A DNA stretch of 44,095 nt from Isosphaera sp. (lineage in GTDB: Bacteria; Planctomycetota; Planctomycetia; Gemmatales; Gemmataceae), in contig PNKH01000068.1 in NCBI GenBank assembly GCA_013822345.1, forward strand, positions 1-44,095. The letters run 5' to 3'. The first letter of the stretch is position 1, and every line of letters starts with the position of its first letter. The notes under the pieces are model-generated. The model searched no databases and was not told where the DNA came from. It worked only from the letters and a program-made list of their open reading frames with translations. Positions 14,928-22,703 of this stretch are shown here, in pieces. Both the position numbers and the translations under genes were made by a program.

Positions 14928-15794
14928 CAACTCCTGCTCGAGGGCGGCCCCGGTCCGCTCCCGGACGCGGGTGCGGACCAGGTCGACGAGGCGGACGATG
15001 TCGGCGGCCGAGGTGCCGGGCTGGGCGACCGCGTAGTTCGAGTTCCGCTCGCTCAGCTCGGCCCCGCCGACCCGGGCCTTGGCCAGCTTCGCCCGGTCGA
15101 TCAGGGCGGCGGCGGTCTGCCCGGGGGGGTTGCGGAACAGCCGGACGGACGGCTGGAAGCTGAGCGGCTCGGCCGCCTTCCGCAGCACCCACGCCTTCCT
15201 CATCCGGGCCAGCACCGCGGCCGCGTCGCCTCGCGGAAGCTCGAACGTGACGGACAGGATGACCGGCTCGTCGATGTCGCTCTGGTGCTCGGAGAAGGTG
15301 AGCTCGTCCCGGGCCCGGACCGCCACCCGCCCGGCGTCGGTCAGGACGGACACCTCCCGGACCGCGGCCCCGATCTCCCCGCTCCGGTCGCCGACGTTGC
15401 ACCGCACGCTCCCGCCGACGGTGCCGCGGAGCCCGACCAGGGTCTCGAGCCCGGTCAGCCCCTGGCGGACGGTGAACGCGACCAAGTCGAACAGCGGGCC
15501 GCCGCCGCCTGCGGTCACCCGGGTGCCGTCCCACTCGATCCGGGTGAACGCGGGCGCGGTGAGGCGGACGACCGCCCCCGGGACCGGGCCGTCGCGGACC
15601 AGCAGGTTGTGCCCGCCGCCGAGCATCCGGACCGGCACCCCGCCGGCCTGGCAGGCGGCCAGGACGCGGCGGAGCTCGTCCACGTCCCGCGGCTGGACCA
15701 GGAACTCGGCCGGCCCGCCGATCTTCAGGTGGGTGTACGGGGCGAGCGGCTCGTCCCGCCGGGTGATGTCCGGGAAGTCGTCGGCGAGTGACAT
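14916..15794 (-). CDS. murB: UDP-N-acetylenolpyruvoylglucosamine reductase-like protein
   Basis: 292 residues; ATG at 15794 preceded by GGGGAGGAGG. MurB is the cytoplasmic flavoenzyme that makes UDP-MurNAc for peptidoglycan. FAD-binding segments are clear: PYTHLKIGGPAEFLV (19 on), RMLGGGHNLLVRD (56 on), GLRGTVGGSVRCNVG (121 on), and the C-terminal RVGGAELSERNSNYAV and ALEQELHVW. However, by eye alignment the usual AGS(V/F)FKNP motif reads PSVRLFRNP, putting Arg219 where the catalytic Ser belongs, and the FxYRxS segment reads FSEHQS (residues 167-172). It may be a divergent active MurB or a paralogue with changed chemistry. A further 47 in-frame codons upstream would translate repeat sequence and are not used. 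Confidence 0.85.
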   Translation of the reverse strand: MSLADDFPDITRRDEPLAPYTHLKIGGPAEFLVQPRDVDELRRVLAACQAGGVPVRMLGGGHNLLVRDGPVPGAVVRLTAPAFTRIEWDGTRVTAGGGGPLFDLVAFTVRQGLTGLETLVGLRGTVGGSVRCNVGDRSGEIGAAVREVSVLTDAGRVAVRARDELTFSEHQSDIDEPVILSVTFELPRGDAAAVLARMRKAWVLRKAAEPLSFQPSVRLFRNPPGQTAAALIDRAKLAKARVGGAELSERNSNYAVAQPGTSAADIVRLVDLVRTRVRERTGAALEQELHVW

Positions 15795-15881
15795 GGCGCC
15801 TCCTCCCCGTCGGGTATATCGGGGGCGCCGGGGAACGGGAACCGGCCCCGGGCGGGGACCCAGGGCCGTGTCGTTCTCGGC

Positions 15882-15968
15882 GGGGGTGTCGCACCCGCTC
15901 CCGGACGGTCGCGGTTCGCCGTGGTGGCTGGCCAACCGCGACCGTCCGGGAGCGGGTGCGACACCCCC
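15882..15968. repeat. REP-like inverted repeat, copy 3 (opposite arrangement)
   Basis: Perfect 35-base arms (15882-15916 and 15934-15968) around a 17-base loop. Here the GCGGGTG ends face outward and the GCGGTT ends inward, the reverse of copies 1 and 2, showing that the repeating entity is a single unit of about 27 bases paired in either polarity. The core has CCGGACGGTC where copies 1 and 2 have CCTGACGG(T/C)C, changed on both arms. It lies upstream of murB and downstream of the glycosyltransferase; both genes are on the minus strand. Confidence 0.92.
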
Positions 15969-16032
15969 AGACCACCTGACCTCACGAACCCAACGGCCCC
16001 GGCCGCGGACCCGCGAACCCGCCCGGCGGCGC

Positions 16033-17682
16033 TCACCTCGCCTTCAGCGCGTCCGCCGGCACCGCCACCCGGTACACCTCGACGACCGGCCCGTCCGCCG
16101 ACCCGCCCTCCGGCCAGCGGTAGGCTAGCTGCCCCGCGGCGGCGAGGTCGTTCGCCAGGTCCCACAGCGGCAGCCGGGAGTGCGGGCTGGTCTTCCCCCG
16201 CTCCACCACCACCCACGTCACCGGGGCGAGGAGGGCGTGCTTGCGGGTGTACAGGGTCCGCCCGGCGTACCACTCGGCCCACGCCAGCGGGTCGACCACG
16301 GCGTCGTCCGCGGCCGCGTGGGCGGCCAGCCACCGCCCGGCGTGCTTGTGCCCCTCCCGCTGCGGGTGCATCGGCTTCAGGGTGTACGGCAGGGCCGCCG
16401 CCACCAGCGCCAGGAGCATCCCGCCCGCCCCGGCCCGGGCCGGCACCCGGGCCGCCGCCGCCACCGCCCCGAGGGCGTCGGCCAGCGGCCGCAGGGCCGC
16501 CGCCGCGAACGTGCAGCAGAGCATCGTCGCCAGCACCGTGTGCCGCTCCGACACGTACCCGATCCGGGCCGCCAGGTAGACCAGCAACAGCAGGTTCAGG
16601 CCTCCGAGGGCGAGCAGCACCCACGGGCCGGGGTCCGGCAGCAGCAGCTGCCGGCGGCGGGCGACCACGCCGAACAGGGCCAGCGCGCCGACGACGTAGT
16701 GGAGGCTCTTGACCATCTCCTTGCCGACCGCCGCCACCGCCCAGGCGGCCCGGTTCTTCCCCTCGTCCCGCTTCGGGTCCCACCACTCGGCGAACAGCGG
16801 CCCCGCCGCCCCGCCGGCGTTCGCGTTCGGCTGCCCGCGCCAGATCGGGGCCGGCCCGGTGTCCAGCGGGGTGGTGATGAACTTCCCGGTCGGCTTGTTC
16901 GTCAGCTTCCCGATCAGCGCCGCGTACGGCACCGCCACCAGCCCCACCCCGACCGCCAGCGCCGCCAGCCGGGCGGCCGCCCGGTCCCGCGGCCAGTACC
17001 GCCCGACCGCCGCGGCCGCCACCACCAGCCCGACCGCGACCCCGGCCAGGAGCCCCTCCGGCCGGACCAGGTAGCTCGCCCCGGCCGCCAGCCCGCACAG
17101 CAGGAACCCGCCCACCCCGGGGCGGCGGACGGCCCGCACCCCGAACAGCACGGCCGACGACACGCACAGCAGGTACAGCCCCTCGGACAGGGCGTCGCTG
17201 GTCACCCGGGCCGGGACCGGGAGGACCTGGAACAGCAGTGCGGCGGCGAACCCGACGTTCCGGCCGAACAGGATGCGGCCGGTCAGGTACATCGGGACGA
17301 CGAGCAGGACGGCGGCGGCCGCGTTCACCAGCTGGGCGGCGAGCAGCACCCGGTCCGGGAGCGGCAGGTCGCACCCCGCCCGCAGCGCCTTCTCGGCCGC
17401 CCAGACGGCGGCCGGGTATCCGGGCGGCTGCTCGGCCGTCCGGACCACCTCGACCCGGGCCCGGGCGGCGTCGGTGTCCCGGACGACGTTCGGGTCGGAC
17501 AGGTTGAGGGCGAACCGGGCGTAGGTCAGCCCGTCCCGGGCCGGGACGGCGGTGTGGGCGACGAGCCACCCGTGGACGGCCAGCGCGGCGGCGGCCAGCA
17601 CCGCGAGTCGGAGGTAGTCCGGTCCGAACAGGGACTTCCGCCCCGGCACCGCCTCCAGCCGCCCCCCGACGTCCGCCGGCAT
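16033..17682 (-). CDS. membrane glycosyltransferase, PMT/ArnT-like (GT39-type)
   Basis: 549 residues from MPADVGGRLEAVPG. There are about ten hydrophobic helices, starting with YLRLAVLAAAALAVHGWLVA (about 20-39). The first periplasmic loop carries the acidic motif of polyprenyl-phosphate sugar transferases (PARDGLTYARFALNL, with the Asp expected to be catalytic) and later EQPPGYPAAVWAAEKAL, a typical GT39/GT83 signature. The C-terminal part (about 440-549) is soluble. Such enzymes transfer a sugar from a lipid-linked donor to protein or lipid at the outer face of the membrane. The acceptor is unknown. A promoter candidate lies at 17732-17759. The start is chosen as the last Met before the conserved region. 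Confidence 0.78.
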   Translation of the reverse strand: MPADVGGRLEAVPGRKSLFGPDYLRLAVLAAAALAVHGWLVAHTAVPARDGLTYARFALNLSDPNVVRDTDAARARVEVVRTAEQPPGYPAAVWAAEKALRAGCDLPLPDRVLLAAQLVNAAAAVLLVVPMYLTGRILFGRNVGFAAALLFQVLPVPARVTSDALSEGLYLLCVSSAVLFGVRAVRRPGVGGFLLCGLAAGASYLVRPEGLLAGVAVGLVVAAAAVGRYWPRDRAAARLAALAVGVGLVAVPYAALIGKLTNKPTGKFITTPLDTGPAPIWRGQPNANAGGAAGPLFAEWWDPKRDEGKNRAAWAVAAVGKEMVKSLHYVVGALALFGVVARRRQLLLPDPGPWVLLALGGLNLLLLVYLAARIGYVSERHTVLATMLCCTFAAAALRPLADALGAVAAAARVPARAGAGGMLLALVAAALPYTLKPMHPQREGHKHAGRWLAAHAAADDAVVDPLAWAEWYAGRTLYTRKHALLAPVTWVVVERGKTSPHSRLPLWDLANDLAAAGQLAYRWPEGGSADGPVVEVYRVAVPADALKAR

Positions 17683-17731
17683 GACCCACCCCGGTGTCCG
17701 TACCCGCGCCGTGCCCGTTCCGCCGGCGGAC

Positions 17732-17759
17732 GTTATCCCACCCCGCCCCGCCCCGTCAA
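17732..17759 (-). promoter_or_regulatory. candidate promoter of the glycosyltransferase
   Basis: On the minus strand TTGACG (17754-17759), 16 bases, GATAAC (17732-17737), 50 bases upstream of the start codon. The -35 differs from consensus at one base. Confidence 0.42.
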
Positions 17760-17814
17760 CCCGACTCCCACACCCGCCCCGGGCGTGGTACAACCGACCC
17801 AGCCGGAGGCAGCC

Positions 17815-17922
17815 CTGGAGCGCGGCCGTCCCGGCCGCTGCTACCGCGATCGTTCCGGACCGGGGCGGCCGGGGACGTCACCGAGGGCGTGTCGCGGAGC
17901 GGCCGGGACGGCCGCGCTCCAG
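17815..17922. repeat. inverted repeat, CTGGAGCGCGGCCGTCCC family
   Basis: Perfect 25-base arms (17815-17839 and 17898-17922) separated by 58 bases. The arm starts CTGGAGCGCGGCCGTCCCGG. It lies in the 269-base gap between the divergent glycosyltransferase and arfB genes and ends 29 bases before the arfB ATG. I recognise the type as a dispersed palindrome of environmental planctomycete genomes, but only one copy is in this window. Confidence 0.85.
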
Positions 17923-17951
17923 AACCCCCCCGGACCCGCCGAGGTGCTGCC

Positions 17952-18374
17952 ATGCTGGAGGTGACCCCGCAGGTCCGGATCCCGGACGACGAGCTGGAGT
18001 GGTCGTACGCCCGGTCCGGCGGCCCCGGCGGTCAGAACGTGAACAAGGTGGCGTCGAAGGCGGTGCTGCGGTGGAAGGCGGCGGGGACGGCGGCCGCCAT
18101 CCCGGGCCCGGCGCGGGCCCGGATGCGGGCCCGGTTCCCGTCCCGGTTCACCGCCGACGGGGACGTGGTGATCCCGTCGCAGCGGTACCGGGACCAGGAG
18201 CGGAACCGGCTGGACTGCCTGGAGAAGCTGGCGGAGATGATCCGGGCGTGCCTGGCGGAGCCGACCCCGCGGAAGGCGACGAAGCCGACCAAGGGGGCGC
18301 AGCGGCGGCGGGTGGCGGACAAGCGGCGGCAGTCGGAGAAGAAGCGGAACCGCCGCCCGGGCGGGGACGAGTGA
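17952..18374 (+). CDS. arfB: alternative ribosome-rescue release factor ArfB
   Basis: 140 residues, the usual length. It is a codon-independent peptidyl-tRNA hydrolase that frees ribosomes stalled on truncated messages. The RF-1-type catalytic motif is at residues 26-28 (SGGPGGQNVNKV), directly preceded by the WSYARSGGPGG segment that contacts the peptidyl-transferase centre. The basic C-terminal tail (from about residue 112: KATKPTKGAQRRR, DKRRQSEKKRNRR) is the part that threads into the empty mRNA channel, and it distinguishes ArfB from RF1/RF2. ATG at 17952; earlier in-frame codons would translate the palindromic repeat. Confidence 0.93.
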   Translation: MLEVTPQVRIPDDELEWSYARSGGPGGQNVNKVASKAVLRWKAAGTAAAIPGPARARMRARFPSRFTADGDVVIPSQRYRDQERNRLDCLEKLAEMIRACLAEPTPRKATKPTKGAQRRRVADKRRQSEKKRNRRPGGDE

Positions 18375-18388
18375 GGACGGGTTCGGAA

Positions 18389-18432
18389 GGGCGGGGCTCC
18401 CGCCGAGCTTCGGCTCGGCGGGAGCCCCGCCC
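18389..18432. terminator. 20-bp hairpin with UUCG tetraloop between convergent genes
   Basis: Stem 18389-18408 pairs perfectly with 18413-18432 around TTCG closed by a C-G pair, the very stable C(UUCG)G tetraloop. It starts 15 bases after the arfB stop and ends 7 bases before the end of the convergent HTH gene. On the other strand the loop reads CGAA. A bidirectional terminator is likely although no U-tract follows. Confidence 0.7.
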
Positions 18433-18438
18433 CCGGGT

Positions 18439-19959
18439 TCACTGGCCGGTCGGCTCCATCTCGAACAACTTGGCGATCTCGCGGACGAGCGGGGCGGTCG
18501 GCTTCTGCGGCTGCTGATACCCGGACATCGTCTGGAGCATCTCGTAGCCCATCAGCCCGCCGACCAGCGCGAACAGGAGGGCGGGGAGCAGGAACAGGGC
18601 CGGGATCGGCCCCCACGGGACCGGTCGGTACGCCCCGGCCGCGGCGGCCACCTCCGCCTCGTCCTCGTCCTCGTCGTCGTCCCCGCGGCGGCGGCCCTTC
18701 GCCCCCTTCAACACGCTCGCCGCCGACCCGCTCTCGTCCTCCTCCACGTCGGCCAGGTCGACGTCGGCCTCGTCCTCGTCCTCGACGGCGACCGGCTTCT
18801 TCGCCTTCCCTTTCTTCCGGGCGGCGGGGGCGGGGGCCTCGTCCTCCTCGAGGACCACCTCGTCCCCGGAGTCGGCCGGGGCGTCGTCGACCACCACGTC
18901 CAGGTCGGGGTCGGAGGACAGGGCGACCGAGCTGCCGGTCCCGGAGTCCTCCATCGGGGGGATCTCGAAGTCGGTCTCGAAGATGTCCCCCTTGGCCCCG
19001 GCGGCGTCCAGGGCGGCCTCCTCCAGGCTCGACCCGCCGGCGTCGTCCAGGGTGAGCTCGAACTCGCTGTCCGAGTCGGGGGTGACCTTCTTGCTCTTCG
19101 GGCCGCCGAGCCGGGTCCCGGACACCCCGGCGGACGAGTCCAGGGTGAGCTCGAAGTCGACATCCGAGTCCTTGTCGACGCTGCCCGGGGGCGGGGTGGT
19201 CGGCCCGGACTTCCCCTTCTCGAGGGACCGGCCGCTGTCGTTCGGGGTGCGGGACAGGATGCCGCTCTCCCCGCCGCGGCGGCCGGCCCCGCTGCCGCTC
19301 GGCTTGTCCTTCGGCAGTTCCCCGAGGTCGACCTCGTCACTGGTCGGGTCGGGGTTGAGCTTCAGCTCGAAGTCGTCGCTGTCCGCGTCGAGGCTGAGTT
19401 CGAACTCGCTGCTGTCCCCGGTCACGGACCCGCCGATCTTCTTCCCGGAGTCGCCGGAGGTGAGCTTCCCGGACGACTTCGGGGCGGACAGCTTGGCCGA
19501 GCTGCCGGGCTTGATCACCGCCCCGCCGCCGAACTCGGCCGGCAGCTCCTCGGTCTGGACGGTGTCGTCGTCCCGGCCGCGGTCCGGCCGCTTCGGGTCG
19601 CGGGTCTCGAGCCGGACGCTGCTGTCCCCGGTCTTGGGCGGCTTCTTCGGGTCGGCCCCCGGCTCGTCGGCGGTGAGGGAGAACACGTCGTCGTCGGACG
19701 AGTCGAACAGGAGGGGCTCGTCCGGTGCCTTGGGGGCGGCCTGGCCGCGCGGGAGGACGGGGTTGTCGGTGTTGCTGCCGGCGCCGAGCTCGCGGGCCAG
19801 CTCGTCGACCTTCTCGGGCTTGAACCGGAGGGTGGCGCCGTCCCGGATGGGGACGAGGACCTTGAAGGCGGTGTCGGTCTTCAGCCGCCGCTTGAACTCC
19901 TCGGGGGAGATGCCGAGCCGGTCGGCGGCTTCCTCGAGCGTGATCGGACTGGCCGCCAT
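18439..19959 (-). CDS. acidic HTH membrane protein with FEL-type repeats
   Basis: 506 residues from MAASPITLEEAADRLG. Residues 5-60 are an excisionase/MerR-like helix-turn-helix (ITLEEAADRLGISPEEFKRR). Residues 80-440 are a long, highly acidic, Ser/Asp-rich region predicted disordered, containing a recurring motif: SSEFELSLD, DDFELKLN, VDFELTLD, SEFELTLD and a weaker TDFEIPPM (about residues 182-330). Near residue 448-470 a hydrophobic helix (IPALFLLPALLFALVGGLMG) anchors the protein, leaving a short tail. I know proteins of this layout only from planctomycetes and cannot assign a function. The HTH may bind DNA at the membrane, or be a protein-interaction module. Promoter candidate at 20008-20035. 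Confidence 0.8.
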   Translation of the reverse strand: MAASPITLEEAADRLGISPEEFKRRLKTDTAFKVLVPIRDGATLRFKPEKVDELARELGAGSNTDNPVLPRGQAAPKAPDEPLLFDSSDDDVFSLTADEPGADPKKPPKTGDSSVRLETRDPKRPDRGRDDDTVQTEELPAEFGGGAVIKPGSSAKLSAPKSSGKLTSGDSGKKIGGSVTGDSSEFELSLDADSDDFELKLNPDPTSDEVDLGELPKDKPSGSGAGRRGGESGILSRTPNDSGRSLEKGKSGPTTPPPGSVDKDSDVDFELTLDSSAGVSGTRLGGPKSKKVTPDSDSEFELTLDDAGGSSLEEAALDAAGAKGDIFETDFEIPPMEDSGTGSSVALSSDPDLDVVVDDAPADSGDEVVLEEDEAPAPAARKKGKAKKPVAVEDEDEADVDLADVEEDESGSAASVLKGAKGRRRGDDDEDEDEAEVAAAAGAYRPVPWGPIPALFLLPALLFALVGGLMGYEMLQTMSGYQQPQKPTAPLVREIAKLFEMEPTGQ

Positions 19960-20007
19960 GACGGGTGTCCTCGGGTTGTGCGGCTGACGGGCCGGGCCCA
20001 CACCTTC

Positions 20008-20035
20008 ACTGTAAACCACCGGGGCTCGGGCACAA
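20008..20035 (-). promoter_or_regulatory. candidate promoter of the acidic HTH gene
   Basis: On the minus strand TTGTGC (20030-20035), 16 bases, TACAGT (20008-20013), 48 bases upstream of the start codon. Confidence 0.38.
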
Positions 20036-20152
20036 GTGCGGAAACGGGAGCGGGATGGGGACCGGGGGGCGGGTGTGCCGGGCGTGCGGGGGATGCCGGG
20101 TGCGGCGGCCGGACACGGCCGCGCCGCCCGGCGGGGCTGGAGGGAAAAAGCC

Positions 20153-20180
20153 TTGTCGGGGGAGCCGCGGGCGGTAGAAT
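20153..20180 (+). promoter_or_regulatory. candidate promoter of tRNA-Asp
   Basis: TTGTCG (20153-20158), 16 bases, TAGAAT (20175-20180), ending 10 bases before the tRNA 5' end. The same -35 and the same spacing occur at tRNA-Asn. Confidence 0.55.
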
Positions 20181-20190
20181 TGACACGGCT

Positions 20191-20264
<74 letters not shown>

Positions 20265-20274
20265 CTCACCACAA

Positions 20275-20302
20275 GGGCCGCAAGCCGAAGGGTTTGCGGC
20301 CC
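20275..20302 (+). terminator. hairpin downstream of tRNA-Asp
   Basis: GGGCCGCAA and TTGCGGCCC form a 9-bp stem around a 10-base loop, 10 bases after the tRNA. No U-run follows, so Rho-independent function is uncertain. Confidence 0.5.
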
Positions 20303-20554
20303 GCGTCGTTTCGGGTGGCGGTCTCGCCCCACGATAGGGGTTTACTCGGGGACATCGTGCGGACCGCACTACAGTCGTGACGCGGCCGCCGCCCCGGGTC
20401 CGGGTCACCACCCCAGTCTGTTTCCCGACAGCCGGCCTAACCCAACCCCCCGGGCGGGCGGAACGGAACGGCGATTGCATTCGCCACACCTGCCCGACCG
20501 TACCCGCCGGTGTCGCCTGACCCGGCGGCTCGTCCACCCACCCGGAGACGCGCC

Positions 20555-20980
20555 ATGACGAAGCTCGCACCCCTGGCCGTGGTCCTCGGCCTGCTCGCCG
20601 GCGGCTGCAAGGAGGCCAGCACCAGCGCCCCGTCGAAGGACCCGGCCAAGCCGAACAGCCCCCGGAAGCTGACGGTCAAGAGCCCGGGGGACCAGACCGT
20701 CACCCAGGACCGGACGGACGAGATGACCGTCGGGCTGGACCGGGACAACTTCAGCGGGCCTGTCGCCGTCGAGCTGAAGAACCTGCCGAAGGGGGTGACG
20801 GTCGAGACGAAGGACCTGACCGCCGCGGCGGACAAGAACTCGCTGACGGTCACCATCAAGGCCGCCCCGGACGCCCCGCCGGTGGTCGATCACGTGGTCC
20901 AGGTGACGGCCAGGGCCAAGGACCAGGCGGACCTGCCCGAGGCCACCACCGACTTCAAGCTGACGGTGAAGTCGAAGTAG
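20555..20980 (+). CDS. small putative lipoprotein
   Basis: 141 residues. The N-terminus MTKLAPLAVVLGLLAGGCKE has a lipobox (LAGGC), so the mature protein would be lipid-modified at Cys20. The remaining 120 residues look like one beta-sandwich: alternating segments such as RKLTVKSPGDQTVTQDRTDE, VAVELKNLPKGVTVETKD, NSLTVTIKAAPDAPP and TTDFKLTVKSK resemble an Ig-like/NPCBM-associated domain. No enzymatic motif. It may be a surface-attached adaptor, but the function is unknown. Monocistronic; the gap before it (20303-20554) holds TACAGT at 20370 as a possible -10 but no matching -35. Confidence 0.78.
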   Translation: MTKLAPLAVVLGLLAGGCKEASTSAPSKDPAKPNSPRKLTVKSPGDQTVTQDRTDEMTVGLDRDNFSGPVAVELKNLPKGVTVETKDLTAAADKNSLTVTIKAAPDAPPVVDHVVQVTARAKDQADLPEATTDFKLTVKSK

Positions 20981-21167
20981 CCCGGGTCCGGGGGTGTCGG
21001 GCCGCGCGGGCCGCGACCCGGGCGGGGGTGGGGGCGGGAACCGGTGCCCCGGCCGCCCGGCCTCCCCGCGGGGAAGACCGCGGCGTTCGGGGCCACCGGC
21101 GGGACGGCCCCGTTCCGACACCCCCGAACCCGGTGGGTGCGGGCACCACCGCGCCGGCCGGGTCGCG

Positions 21168-22703
21168 TCACGCGAGCGCTTCCCGGCGGAGGTGGCGGAC
21201 GACGCGACCGGCGGGGTCCTCGCCCCCGGTGTCGATCTCGACCATCGCCGCCCGCGCCCGACCGCCCGGCTCCTCCCACCGGTCCGCCGCCCACCGGTAC
21301 ACCGACCAGTCGGCGTCGGACGCGTCGCCCGTCCGCGCCGCCAGCCGCGCCCGCACGAGGTCCGGGTCGGCCCGGCACAGGACGAACACCGCCGGCACCC
21401 CGAGGCGGGCGGCCAGGCCCAGAAACTCGCGCCGCCACCCGTCCTCCCGGAACGAGGCGTCGACCACCACCCGCCCGCCGTCGGCGAGGACCGTCTCCGC
21501 CCGGCGGGCGCACTCCCGGTACGTCCTCTCCGTCCACTCCGGCGTGTACAGGTCGCCGGCGGAGCCGGCGGCCAACTCCTTCCGCACCTCGTCGGACCGG
21601 ATGACGCGGAACCCGGCCCGGCCGGCCAGCCCGCGGGCCAGGGTCGACTTCCCGGTCCCCGGCAGCCCGCCGACCAGCACCAGCGCCGGACGCCGGGCGG
21701 GCGGCTCCAGCTCGCCGAGGGCCACCCGCCAGGCGGCGCGCGACCGGGCCGCCGCCTCCGCCCGGTCGGCGGCCGGCACCTCCGGCTCCAGAGCCTTCAG
21801 CCCGTCGACCTTCCCCCGCACCGCCGCCCGGTACGCGGTGTAGAACGGCAGCAACCCCCTCCCCTCGCCGTCCCCGGCGGCGCGGAAGTAGGCGTCGGCG
21901 AACGCGGCGGCCAGGTCGCGGCGGCCGGCCCGCTTCAGGTCCATCACCAGGAACGAGGCGTCGGCCACCGGGTCGGCGAACCGGAACCGGTCGGCGAACT
22001 CGACGCAGTCGATCACCACCACGTCCCCGGGCGGCGGGCGGTCCGGGAACAGGTAGACGTGGTCGAGCCGCAGGTCCCCGTGGGTGTCCCGCGGCACCCC
22101 CCGGGCGGCCCGGGCCTCGATCAGCGGGCGCAGCTCCGCCAGCGCGGCCTCGGTCAACTCCCGGACCCGGTCGAACACCGGCCCGCCGGCCGGCGCCTGG
22201 CCGAAGTTGTCCCGGGCGTTGGCGGCGACGACCTCGAACCGGCCGCCGGCGGCGACTTCCGGTCCGGCGCCGGCCGCGGCGTGGAACGCGGCCACCCGCG
22301 CGGCCAGCGCCTCCACCGCCGCGCGGGGGATGTCCCCGCGCCCGACCCGGGCGGCGAGGGTGGCGCCGTCCGGCAGGCGGGCCATCCGCACCGCCCACTC
22401 GACCGCCTCGCCGTCCCCGCCGACGCGCAACCCGTCCGCCCCGTCCGTGACCGGCACGACCCCGAGGTAGACGTCCGGGGCGAGCCGGCGGTTGAGCCGC
22501 ACCTCCTCGTCGCAGAAGTGCCGCCGCCGGGCGGGGTCGCGGAAGTCGACGAACCCGAGGTCGACCGGCTTCTTCACCTTGTACACGAAGTCCCCGGCCA
22601 GGAAGACGGCCGAGATGTGCGTCTGCCGGACCTCGACCCCGTCGGCCGGGTGGGGGTAGGCGGTCGGCCGGGACAGCCCGTCGATCAGGCGCGACAGGTT
22701 CAC
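21168..22703 (-). CDS. aminoglycoside-phosphotransferase-like/AAA kinase fusion
   Basis: 511 residues from GTG at 22703, which has GGAGG six bases upstream. The N-terminal two thirds (1-320) is an APH/choline-kinase-like fold: GDFVYKVKKPVDLGFVDF carries the ATP-binding Lys, RDTHGDLRLDHVYLFP the catalytic loop with its Asp, and VVIDCVEFADRFRFADPVAD the metal-binding Asp. The C-terminal third is a P-loop kinase with Walker A GGLPGTGKST (about residue 343) and VVVDASF as a Walker B/zeta-like element. The same fusion is common in bacteria and is annotated as bifunctional APH/ATP-binding protein; the substrate of neither half is known to me. It need not confer resistance. Confidence 0.85.
   Translation of the reverse strand: MNLSRLIDGLSRPTAYPHPADGVEVRQTHISAVFLAGDFVYKVKKPVDLGFVDFRDPARRRHFCDEEVRLNRRLAPDVYLGVVPVTDGADGLRVGGDGEAVEWAVRMARLPDGATLAARVGRGDIPRAAVEALAARVAAFHAAAGAGPEVAAGGRFEVVAANARDNFGQAPAGGPVFDRVRELTEAALAELRPLIEARAARGVPRDTHGDLRLDHVYLFPDRPPPGDVVVIDCVEFADRFRFADPVADASFLVMDLKRAGRRDLAAAFADAYFRAAGDGEGRGLLPFYTAYRAAVRGKVDGLKALEPEVPAADRAEAAARSRAAWRVALGELEPPARRPALVLVGGLPGTGKSTLARGLAGRAGFRVIRSDEVRKELAAGSAGDLYTPEWTERTYRECARRAETVLADGGRVVVDASFREDGWRREFLGLAARLGVPAVFVLCRADPDLVRARLAARTGDASDADWSVYRWAADRWEEPGGRARAAMVEIDTGGEDPAGRVVRHLRREALA

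Noticed and set aside
14116-15975. A 619-codon minus-strand frame that would make the ftsQ-like protein a long fusion
   Set aside because: The upstream 400 codons lie in a wrong frame of murB and are low in complexity. The GTG at 14781 fits the family length.
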